This document shows positions 1 through 5,615 of a DNA stretch of 6,863 nucleotides, piece after piece. The stretch lies in NCBI GenBank assembly GCA_027055005.1, contig JALUNR010000204.1:1-6863 (forward strand). The letters are read 5' to 3'. A program made the translations under genes and the position numbers. Position 1 is the stretch's first letter; every line of letters begins with the position of its first letter. Source of the stretch: Campylobacterales bacterium (GTDB lineage Bacteria > Campylobacterota > Campylobacteria > Campylobacterales > QNZT01). Under the pieces are notes generated by a model, which had not been told where the DNA came from, searched no databases, and saw nothing but the letters and a program-made list of their open reading frames with translations.

Positions 1-1
1 T

Positions 2-127
2 TTTTCAAAACAAAGAGGTTTTATACCAGTTTATTCTACAACCAAAAGATTTGTTGAGGAAAAAGTTATAGATGGTAAAGTAGAAAAGAGTTCTGTGTTT
101 GAGCATGTTATGTTTAGGAGGTATTAG
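2..127 (+). CDS. 3' end of an unidentified protein gene (partial)
   Basis: An open frame enters from the left edge and gives 41 codons before the TAG at 125-127. The peptide begins FSKQRGFIPVYSTTK and ends SVFEHVMFRRY. I do not recognise the family. The reading is supported by context: the stop codon is directly followed by the ATG of the WYL regulator, with no intergenic base, and the AGGAGG Shine-Dalgarno of that regulator (116-121) lies inside this frame's last codons. The two genes are therefore probably co-transcribed and translationally coupled. WYL regulators often sit next to defence genes, so the upstream gene could belong to such a system, but nothing in these 41 residues shows it. 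Confidence 0.6.
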   Translation, partial: FSKQRGFIPVYSTTKRFVEEKVIDGKVEKSSVFEHVMFRRY

Positions 128-1081
128 ATGGCAGATGGATTAACAGTTTTAAAAAAGTATCAAACTATAATAGATATTTTTAAAAATTCACCCGATAGAA
201 CTCTAACTGCCTATGATGAAAGACTTAGTGAAAGTTTAAATCTCTCTACAAAGCAGATAGGAAGATTGCTTGATGATTTGGTGATACTTTATGATAATAT
301 AGTAGTTTTAGATAAAAAGATAGATAGGAAAACTGCATATAAGATGATAAAGCCAACAGATCTTTTTACTGAAAAATTAAAACAGAGTGATGAGATAGGC
401 TGGTTTTTTCAAATGGCAGGTGAAATGGATCCTGAGATTTTCAAAGCTATGGAAAACTATACAAATGAAAACAAAAATATCTTTCTTTTTAAGAACTCTC
501 CGTTTGAAGATATATCTACGATTGAGCAAAGAGATACTTTTAAAAACCTAAAAAGTGCTGTTGAAAATAGAGAGTATAGAAAGATAGTCTTTTACGATAA
601 AGTTATAAAAAATGCAAAATGTCTAAAACTTATCTTTATGGATGGTAACTGGTATATAGCTTTTGTAGATGATGAAGAAAAACTTAGATTTGGCAGGATA
701 AGTTTTATAAAAAAGGTAGAGTATAGTGATAAAATCTCTTTTCAAAAAAACTCTGTTACCAAGTATCTTGACTTTATAAAAAACAATCTCCAAAACTCTA
801 TGACTATTTTTGATAAAGATTCAAAAAAAGCTCTTATCAAAGCAACTCCTCAGATCGCAAAATACTTCAAAAAAGATATGAAAAAATTTTATCCATCACA
901 AAAGTTCATAGAAGAGTTAGAAGATGGAAGCATACTTTTTAGTCTAAACTACACTCAAGAGTTAGAGATACTTCCTTTTATCCAAAGATGGCTTCCTGAC
1001 CTTGTTATACTAGAACCTACTTCTTTAAAAGATACTTATCTTAAAAAACTTGAAAAAACTATAAAAAATCATTCTAACTAG
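128..1081 (+). CDS. WYL-domain transcriptional regulator (HTH + WYL + WCX)
   Basis: Probable cytoplasmic DNA-binding regulator of 317 residues, close to the usual length for the family. Residues about 7-72 look like a DeoR-type winged helix-turn-helix, with the recognition region LNLSTKQIGRLLDDL (38-52) and a wing around 60-72. Residues about 135-200 form the WYL domain: the signature is GNWYIAF (173-179), followed by basic and aromatic residues in KLRFGRISFI (185-194). Residues about 232-312 match the WCX extension, with the typical EDGSILFSLNY strand pair and a late LVILEPTSLK. The WYL domain is thought to bind a ligand, probably a nucleotide or nucleic acid, that controls DNA binding. The ATG is secure because AGGAGG lies 6 bases upstream. 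Proteins of this architecture (for example BrxR and CapW) repress phage-defence operons. Here it could control the genes downstream, which is inferred from proximity only. Confidence 0.9.
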   Translation: MADGLTVLKKYQTIIDIFKNSPDRTLTAYDERLSESLNLSTKQIGRLLDDLVILYDNIVVLDKKIDRKTAYKMIKPTDLFTEKLKQSDEIGWFFQMAGEMDPEIFKAMENYTNENKNIFLFKNSPFEDISTIEQRDTFKNLKSAVENREYRKIVFYDKVIKNAKCLKLIFMDGNWYIAFVDDEEKLRFGRISFIKKVEYSDKISFQKNSVTKYLDFIKNNLQNSMTIFDKDSKKALIKATPQIAKYFKKDMKKFYPSQKFIEELEDGSILFSLNYTQELEILPFIQRWLPDLVILEPTSLKDTYLKKLEKTIKNHSN

Positions 1082-1112
1082 ACTTTATATGTCCACTTAG
1101 ATATATATACTT

Positions 1113-1141
1113 CTCCTATAAAACAAAAAAATTTATAGGAG
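1113..1141 (+). promoter_or_regulatory. Inverted repeat burying the Shine-Dalgarno of the next gene
   Basis: CTCCTATAAA (1113-1122) and TTTATAGGAG (1132-1141) are perfect reverse complements, separated by a 9-base A-rich loop. The 3' arm contains AGGAG (1137-1141), the only good Shine-Dalgarno for the ATG at 1147, so in the folded RNA the ribosome binding site would be fully paired. The stem has three G-C and seven A-U pairs, so it should be only moderately stable and could melt with temperature, a bound factor or translation. No T-run follows, so it is not an intrinsic terminator. A TATATA box at 1102-1109 could start a short transcript at about 1114-1116, within the 5' arm; that RNA would lack part of the stem and be more translatable than read-through RNA from the regulator gene. 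Confidence 0.6.
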
Positions 1142-1146
1142 TTTTC

Positions 1147-2268
1147 ATGTTAAAAGATGTTGTAAATGGTGCAAATATAAGTAATCTAAATAGATTTTCT
1201 AATAACTTGGATAGTGCTATAAATGATGCTAAAAAAGATATTTTAGAACAAGCGAAAAGATATAAAAACAACTCTTTAGCATCACAAAATGGATTTGTAG
1301 CTGAAAGTGTACATGTTGGATCTTTTAACATCGACAGTGCTATAAAAAGAAGTCCACTAAAAGCAGTAAGAGAAAAAAATGGTAATCATGGTGATTATAA
1401 AATCATCAAAAATGGTAAAACAGTTGCTGAAGGTGAGATAAAACACTACAACAATGCTGAACAAACAGAAAATGCTATGAGAGGTTATAAAGATAAACAA
1501 CTTGTAGGACCTAAAGATCAAATAAAAAAGATAAAAAAGATAGCTAGAAGAAAAGAGTTAAAAAACAAAACAACTAGACCAAAAGTTTCAAAAGAACATA
1601 GAAATGTCAAAAATAATGCTGACGATGCTATAAAAAAAGATGGTGTAACTTCAAAACCAAAAACACTGAAACAGACTAAAGAGATAACTAAAAAAGCAAA
1701 CAAAGGTAAAGTAGATACAACTGACTTAATGCCTGATTTGCTTGATGGAGTTAAAAATAGTGCAATATCTGGAGCAATAGATGGAGCTAAGTGTGGAGCT
1801 ATATTTGGGGGTGGAGTTAGTGCAGTATCAAATATATGTGATGTATTTAATAATAAAAAAGATTGTAAGGAGGCTTTAGTGGAGACTACAAAAGATTTGA
1901 CTATAAGTGTTGTGGATAGTGCAGTAAAAAATGCAGCAGGAAGTGCAGCAAAAACAGGATCTATATATATGGCAGAAAAAGCTAGTTCAGAAGTAACTAA
2001 GAGAGTATTAGGAAGTGCAGCACCTGTTATAGTAGCTACAACTGCAGTTGAAGTTTGTAAAGATTTATATAAATGTGCAAATGGTGAAATAGATGGCGAA
2101 GAAGTTGCTTACAACACTATAAAAAACACAGCAACTTCTGCTGGTGCATGGGCAGGTGCAGAAGCTGGTGCAGCTTTAGGAGCATTTGGTGGTCCAGTAG
2201 GTGCAGTTGTTGGTGGTATAGCTGGTGGCATACTTGGTGCAGTTGGCATAAGTTCACTTTTTGATTAA
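1147..2268 (+). CDS. Glycine-zipper protein with possible N-terminal PD-(D/E)XK nuclease domain
   Basis: This 373-residue protein has no name I recognise. Residues about 46-135 have an endonuclease-fold look: a helix with E53 (NGFVAES), then D83 in HGDYKII, then E97-I98-K99, in the order and spacing of a PD-(D/E)XK core (E...D...ExK), followed by a helical DQIKKIKKIARRKE. Residues 136-195 are a lysine-rich, probably flexible linker. Residues 206-225 carry glycines at 209, 213, 217 and 221. The C-terminal tail (332-367) has glycines at 333, 337, 341 and 345, then 348, 352, 356, 360 and 364. These GxxxG runs are glycine zippers of the kind that pack helices in membranes. There is no signal peptide. 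The start is set by AGGAG at 1137-1141, itself within a hairpin. The stop is 11 bases from the next gene. It could be a toxin, a defence effector or a phage-associated protein; the nuclease reading is tentative. Confidence 0.8.
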   Translation: MLKDVVNGANISNLNRFSNNLDSAINDAKKDILEQAKRYKNNSLASQNGFVAESVHVGSFNIDSAIKRSPLKAVREKNGNHGDYKIIKNGKTVAEGEIKHYNNAEQTENAMRGYKDKQLVGPKDQIKKIKKIARRKELKNKTTRPKVSKEHRNVKNNADDAIKKDGVTSKPKTLKQTKEITKKANKGKVDTTDLMPDLLDGVKNSAISGAIDGAKCGAIFGGGVSAVSNICDVFNNKKDCKEALVETTKDLTISVVDSAVKNAAGSAAKTGSIYMAEKASSEVTKRVLGSAAPVIVATTAVEVCKDLYKCANGEIDGEEVAYNTIKNTATSAGAWAGAEAGAALGAFGGPVGAVVGGIAGGILGAVGISSLFD

Positions 2269-2279
2269 GGATAAAAGTT

Positions 2280-2834
2280 ATGAAAAATACTTTTTTAACA
2301 GAGTATATAAAAGAGCAAATCATCTTTGAAAAAGTTGATAACTATGAAAAAGTTTTATTTGCTGGAGAAGTATATAGTTTGTTAAAAGAGTCTTACAGAG
2401 ATGTAAAAGGTGGACTTTTGTTTAAAAATATAAATGATTTAGTAGAAAGTACTGGCAGATGGGATTTGATATTTTTTGATAACAAAGTAGTAGGGGCTAT
2501 CATATACAAAGTTAAAAGAGGTTTAAAGATGGTTGCACTTGGAATCTCTAAACATATAGATAGAAAAATCTCTAACTGTGTAAAATCAATGCTAACTATG
2601 TTTTGTAGAAATATTTTTAGATTTTCTTGGATGGAAGTTAGTGAAGGGGCTGAAAAATTTTTTATGAAAAATGGTGCTTCTAACTATCTAATACCAAATA
2701 TCTATGCAAAACAATTACTTGCCGATAAAGAGATAATAGAACTTTGTGATGATGGTTATCACTATAAAAGAGAGATAAAAGAAGGAGTTATAAAAACTAA
2801 AGTTTTAATAGGAAATCCAAAAAACAAGTTTTAA
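2280..2834 (+). CDS. GNAT-like hypothetical protein of mobile-element type
   Basis: This 184-residue protein resembles, from memory, acetyltransferase-fold (GNAT-like) proteins found in phages and islands. The visible landmarks are an early helix with LLKESYRDVKGGLLF (34-48), a strand-rich WDLIFFDNKVVGAIIYKVKRG (61-81) like the central GNAT sheet, then WMEVSEGAEKFFMKNGA (117-133), in which the helix plus NGA recalls the GNAT C-terminal half, and a terminal DDGYHYKREIKEG (157-169). A canonical acetyl-CoA loop (Q/RxxGxG/A) is not obvious; the corresponding stretch near 88-104 (LGISKHIDRKI) lacks the glycines, so catalysis is uncertain. The ATG has AAGGA 8 bases upstream, overlapping the stop of the glycine-zipper gene, so the two are almost certainly co-translated. 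It could modify or neutralise its neighbour, or act independently; the sequence does not decide. Confidence 0.75.
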   Translation: MKNTFLTEYIKEQIIFEKVDNYEKVLFAGEVYSLLKESYRDVKGGLLFKNINDLVESTGRWDLIFFDNKVVGAIIYKVKRGLKMVALGISKHIDRKISNCVKSMLTMFCRNIFRFSWMEVSEGAEKFFMKNGASNYLIPNIYAKQLLADKEIIELCDDGYHYKREIKEGVIKTKVLIGNPKNKF

Positions 2835-2837
2835 AAA

Positions 2838-2863
2838 GACATTATATGACTAGTTTATATGTC
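2838..2863 (+). repeat. Paired TTATATG[A/T]C motif, also present once before the glycine-zipper gene
   Basis: TTATATGAC (2842-2850) and TTATATGTC (2855-2863) lie 13 bases apart. TTATATGTC occurs again at 1085-1093, in the gap after the WYL gene. The block also has GACAT...ATGTC at its ends, giving an imperfect dyad with one bulge. Each copy lies just after a stop codon and before the next gene's ribosome binding site. It could be an operator or promoter element shared by the two transcription units, the WYL regulator being the obvious candidate binder, but in such AT-rich DNA chance recurrence is possible. Confidence 0.3.
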
Positions 2864-2894
2864 AAAATCAAAAAAATCAAATAAGGAATTTTTT

Positions 2895-3023
2895 ATGAAA
2901 TTAAAAAAAAGCACTATCAAACATAGAGTTACTTGGGGATTTAATCCAGTTACAAGAGTAGTACCATCCAAAAAAAACTACAATAGAAAAAGAGAAAAAC
3001 AAAGGTTAAAAAAAGAGTACTAG
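2895..3023 (+). CDS. Small, very basic protein of 42 residues
   Basis: An ATG with a good AAGGA (2883-2887) 7 bases upstream opens a frame of 42 codons ending in TAG. The product starts MKLKKSTIKHRVTWGFNP, continues VTRVVPSKKNYNRKREK and ends QRLKKEY. About 40% of residues are Lys or Arg, so nucleic acid or ribosome binding is likely. The WGFNPVTRVVPSKKNYNRK core looks like a conserved small-protein motif I believe I have seen in island and prophage hypothetical proteins. It also shares order with the ArfA ribosome-rescue core (P, RV, KK, Y, RK), with gaps. There is no signal peptide or membrane segment. It sits 60 bases after the GNAT-like gene, close to a degenerate ssrA end. The clean ribosome binding site and non-random sequence make it a real gene; its function is unknown. 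Confidence 0.7.
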   Translation: MKLKKSTIKHRVTWGFNPVTRVVPSKKNYNRKREKQRLKKEY

Positions 3024-3046
3024 AAACTTTATTATAATCCAAAAAC

Positions 3047-3102
3047 TGTCGGTGAAATTATCAGTAAAAAATGCCCATTATCTACTGACATCTGTTTTTT
3101 TT
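3047..3102 (+). terminator. Weak terminator candidate after the small basic gene
   Basis: TGTCGGT (3047-3053) can pair with ACTGACA (3084-3090) using one G-U pair, or alternatively TCAGTA (3061-3066) with TACTGA (3083-3088). Eight T follow at 3095-3102 after four unpaired bases. The loop is long in either fold, so this is only a moderate Rho-independent terminator. The position, 24 bases after the last stop of the left gene group, fits the end of that transcription unit. Confidence 0.35.
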
Positions 3103-3130
3103 AAAAATTTAAATAGCTTATAAATACCGT

Positions 3131-3136
3131 TATAAT
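3131..3136 (+). promoter_or_regulatory. -10 box TATAAT just upstream of the ssrA fragment
   Basis: A perfect TATAAT preceded by T- and A-rich DNA matches the Campylobacterota sigma-70 pattern, where the -35 is poorly conserved. Transcription would begin near 3143 and run into the tmRNA-like fragment and then towards feoB. Another TATAAT lies at 3033-3038. Chance occurrence in AT-rich DNA cannot be excluded. Confidence 0.3.
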
Positions 3137-3156
3137 GGCATTTGCAGTCTAATATA

Positions 3157-3194
3157 AAATCTTTGGACTGGGGTTCGATTTTCCACACTCCAAA
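3157..3194 (+). other. ssrA: Degenerate ssrA (tmRNA) 3'-end fragment, probable attachment site
   Basis: The segment contains TTTGGACTGGGGTTCGATT (3162-3180), which matches the T-arm region at the 3' end of Campylobacterota tmRNA as I remember it for Helicobacter pylori, and continues TTCCACACTCCA, against CCCCACAGCTCCACCA in the intact gene. The changes are two C-to-T substitutions in the T-stem, a one-base deletion and loss of the CCA end (here CCAAAA). I see no tmRNA 5' half or tag-peptide frame in the window, so this is a fragment rather than a gene. Islands that integrate into ssrA rebuild the gene at one end and leave a copy of its 3' end at the other. With ssrA on the + strand the island should lie to the left of this copy and host DNA to the right, which is exactly the gene content seen. 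Confidence 0.7.
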
Positions 3195-3287
3195 ATAAGT
3201 GCCTTAATTAATCTCTGCTAATTTTAAATATTTTTATTGTTTTTGTAGTAAAGTTTAAGTAAAAACAAACTAAAATTCTCATTACTT

Positions 3288-3306
3288 GAAAATGATTTTC
3301 ATTTTA
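3288..3306 (+). promoter_or_regulatory. Fur box in front of feoB
   Basis: GAAAATGATTTTCATTTTA matches the classical 19-base Fur consensus GATAATGATAATCATTATC at 14 positions and contains the inverted repeat AAAATGA-ttt-TCATTTT (3289-3305). It ends 28 bases before the feoB start. A -10-like TAAAAT at 3271-3276 would place transcription start near 3283, so Fur-Fe(II) bound here would block the start site. This predicts derepression of feoB and the genes after it when iron is scarce. The exact promoter is uncertain. Confidence 0.8.
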
Positions 3307-3334
3307 ATCTAATGAATAATATAAGGATATTTAA

Positions 3335-5383
3335 ATGCAAAAAATAACAGCAGTATTAGCTGGACAACCAAATGTTGGTAAATCTATGCTAATAAATGCT
3401 ATCAGTGATGCTCACTTGAAAGTTGGTAACTTTAGTGGCGTTACAGTAGATAAAACTGAAGTAGAGTTTAACTACTGCGACGAGAAAAGTTGTAGTGATT
3501 ATGAGATACATATTGTTGATCTCCCAGGAGCTTACTCGCTTAACAACTATACGATCGAGGAGAAAGTATCAAAAAACTTTTTACTTCATGATGAGTTTGA
3601 TTTGATAGTAAATGTTGTGGATAGTACAAATTTGGAGAGAAACCTACTTTTAACAGCTGAGCTACTCGAACTTGGTAAAAAGATGATAGTAGTGCTTAAC
3701 ATGAGTGATGAAGCTAAAAAAGAAGGTATAGAGATAGATGCAAAACAGTTATCCACTATCCTTGGAGTTCCTGTTGTAAAAACAAGTGCAAAAGAAGAAA
3801 TTGGGATAGAAGAGTTAAAAGAGGAGATAGTCAAAGTTTATAAAAAACCTTATACTGAGGGTAAGATAGTTTACTCTGATGTTATAGAAGAAGAGATAGA
3901 CAACTTAGTATCTCTTTTAAAGGTAAAAAAGTTTGACTGTAAAGTTCCCAGTTGTAACATTCCACTTAGAAACATAGCTATCAAGCTTCTTCAAGAGGAT
4001 AAAGAGATATTTGACATTATCAGACATCAACCATTATGGATAGAGATTGAGCCTGTATTGCAAGAGGCACTTCAACATATATATATACATTATCAAACAA
4101 AAGACTTGGAAGATATTTTTGATGATGAGAGGATAGCATTTGCTAGAGGTGCATCACTGGAAGTTACAAAAGTAGAAAAAAAAGAGAGTAAAACTCTAAC
4201 TGAAAAAATAGATGATATACTTTTAAACAAATACTTTGGTATTCCTATCTTTTTGTTTTTGATGTGGGGACTTTTTCAGCTTACTTTTACTTTAGGTGCT
4301 GTTCCTATGGATTGGATAGATGCTTTTTTTGGAAAACTTGCTGAATTTTCAAGAGAAATATTTGGTCAAGGTGCGATGGGAGATTTGGTAGCTGATGGTA
4401 TGATAGCTGGAGTTGGTGCAGTAGCTATGTTTTTACCAAATATCATCATACTATTTCTTGGTATAGCACTCCTTGAAACAACTGGATATATGAGTAGAGT
4501 TGCATTTTTGTTAGATGGTTTTTTTCACAAGTTTGGACTTCATGGAAAGAGTTTTATCCCACTTGTAACTGGTTTTGGATGCTCTGTTCCAGCTTATATG
4601 GCTGCAAGGACTTTGAAAAATGAAAAAGATAAGCTCTTGACTCTTTTTATCATAGGATTTATGAGTTGTGGAGCAAGACTTCCTATATATGTACTTTTTA
4701 CTGGAGCATTTTTTGCTCAAAGTGTAGCAGGAAATATGCTCTTTTTGATATATCTTGCAGGGGCTATTTTGGGGTTAATCTCAGCTAAAGTTTTAAATAT
4801 CTTTGTTTTTAAAGGTGAAGATGAACCTTTTGTTATGGAGATGCCAAAGTATAGATTGCCATCTTTTAAACTCATCTATCACACAGTTTATGGACAAGCA
4901 AAATCATATCTTAAAAAGGCAGGAACTTTTATATTAGCTGCGTCTATGCTTGTTTGGTTTGCTTCAAACTACCCAAAAGGAAGTGATTTAGAAAACAGTT
5001 ATCTAGGACAAACAGGAAAGATAACAGCACCATTTTTTCAGCCACTCGGGATGGATTGGAAGATGGCAGTAGCTCTTGAAGCTGGACTTGCAGCTAAAGA
5101 GGTTGTTGTTTCAACTCTTGGAGTTTTATACTCAGTAGGAGAAGTTGATGAGCAAAATAGTGATTTAAGAAGTCAAATCAAGAAAAATATCCCAATTCCT
5201 AGTGCAGTTGCTTTTATAGTCTTTGTCATGATATATCTTCCTTGTTTTGCGGCGAGTGCAGTTTTTGCTAGAGAGGCTGGAGGATGGAAGTATTTGGTTT
5301 ATCTATTTATTTTTACCACATCTACTGCTTGGTTTTTAAGCTTTGCTTCTTATCATATCGCCAAAGGAGTTTTAGGTGTATAA
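3335..5383 (+). CDS. feoB: Ferrous iron transporter FeoB
   Basis: Inner-membrane Fe(II) transporter with a cytoplasmic GTPase domain, 682 residues, somewhat shorter than the roughly 770 of E. coli, as is common in this phylum. GTPase motifs: G1 GQPNVGKS (10-17), G2 around T37 in GVTVDK, G3 DLPG (62-65), G4 NMSD (122-125) and G5 TSAK (150-153). Residues about 155-290 are the helical regulatory segment and linker. The membrane part starts near 300. The first gate has GFGCSVPAYMAART (413-426) and FMSCGARLPIY (442-452), with C416 and C445; the second gate has YLPCFAASAVFARE (634-647), with C637. These cysteines are the conserved permeation residues of the family. The start has AAGGA 7 bases upstream. 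A Fur box precedes it, and its end overlaps feoA by 8 bases. No defect is visible. Confidence 0.97.
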   Translation: MQKITAVLAGQPNVGKSMLINAISDAHLKVGNFSGVTVDKTEVEFNYCDEKSCSDYEIHIVDLPGAYSLNNYTIEEKVSKNFLLHDEFDLIVNVVDSTNLERNLLLTAELLELGKKMIVVLNMSDEAKKEGIEIDAKQLSTILGVPVVKTSAKEEIGIEELKEEIVKVYKKPYTEGKIVYSDVIEEEIDNLVSLLKVKKFDCKVPSCNIPLRNIAIKLLQEDKEIFDIIRHQPLWIEIEPVLQEALQHIYIHYQTKDLEDIFDDERIAFARGASLEVTKVEKKESKTLTEKIDDILLNKYFGIPIFLFLMWGLFQLTFTLGAVPMDWIDAFFGKLAEFSREIFGQGAMGDLVADGMIAGVGAVAMFLPNIIILFLGIALLETTGYMSRVAFLLDGFFHKFGLHGKSFIPLVTGFGCSVPAYMAARTLKNEKDKLLTLFIIGFMSCGARLPIYVLFTGAFFAQSVAGNMLFLIYLAGAILGLISAKVLNIFVFKGEDEPFVMEMPKYRLPSFKLIYHTVYGQAKSYLKKAGTFILAASMLVWFASNYPKGSDLENSYLGQTGKITAPFFQPLGMDWKMAVALEAGLAAKEVVVSTLGVLYSVGEVDEQNSDLRSQIKKNIPIPSAVAFIVFVMIYLPCFAASAVFAREAGGWKYLVYLFIFTTSTAWFLSFASYHIAKGVLGV

Positions 5384-5615
5384 AATATATCATTTAAAAG
5401 TTGGAGATAAAGGAAAAATAAAAAACATTCATGCAGGAAAAAGTTTAAAACATCGTATGAAATCTTTTGGACTATACAACGGAGTAGAATTTGAAGTAAA
5501 AAACTTTTCTCTTGGAAAAAGAAATGTAGAACTTCAAGTAGGAAACTCTTTAGTTGCTCTTAGAGCTGGTGAAATGGAAAAGATAGAGATAGAAAAAGTG
5601 GGAGATAAGAGTTGA
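5376..5615 (+). CDS. feoA: FeoA, SH3-like cytoplasmic partner of FeoB
   Basis: A 79-residue protein of normal FeoA length, with an SH3-like beta-barrel pattern: LKVGDKGKIKNI (7-18), then KSLKHRMKSFGLYNGVEFEV (22-41) with the RMxxxGLxxG signature, and NSLVALRAGEMEKIEI (57-72) matching the family's VALR..EA..I ending. FeoA is required for or stimulates FeoB-dependent Fe(II) uptake; its exact mechanism is not settled. The start is GTG (5376), inside the last codons of feoB, chosen because AAAGGAG (5363-5369) sits 6 bases upstream and the frames overlap by 8 bases, a clear sign of translational coupling. The order feoB then feoA is the reverse of the common feoA-feoB arrangement. Confidence 0.93.
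   Translation: MYKIYHLKVGDKGKIKNIHAGKSLKHRMKSFGLYNGVEFEVKNFSLGKRNVELQVGNSLVALRAGEMEKIEIEKVGDKS

Noticed and set aside
1113..1141. Intrinsic terminator for the WYL gene
   Set aside because: The stem is AT-rich and followed by GTTTTC rather than a T-run, while its 3' arm is exactly the next gene's Shine-Dalgarno.
1116..1331. Minus-strand open frame opposite the glycine-zipper gene, and similar minus-strand frames at 1518-1703, 2117-2323, 3586-3834 and 4511-4720
   Set aside because: All lie inside well-supported + strand genes, have low-complexity Phe/Leu/Ser-rich or otherwise unconvincing products, and read as shadows.
2280..2834. Calling the 184-residue protein the cognate antitoxin or immunity protein of the glycine-zipper gene
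   Set aside because: Only adjacency and coupling support it; the GNAT-like features could equally mark a toxin, a modifier or an unrelated cargo gene.
3157..3194. A tRNA gene, suggested by the GGTTCGATT T-loop
   Set aside because: No anticodon arm or D-arm lies at the right distance upstream, and the surrounding bases match the tmRNA 3' end better.
1..3334. CRISPR array near the WYL gene
   Set aside because: No regularly spaced direct repeats of CRISPR length are present; the repeated TTATATG motif is only 9 bases and irregularly placed.
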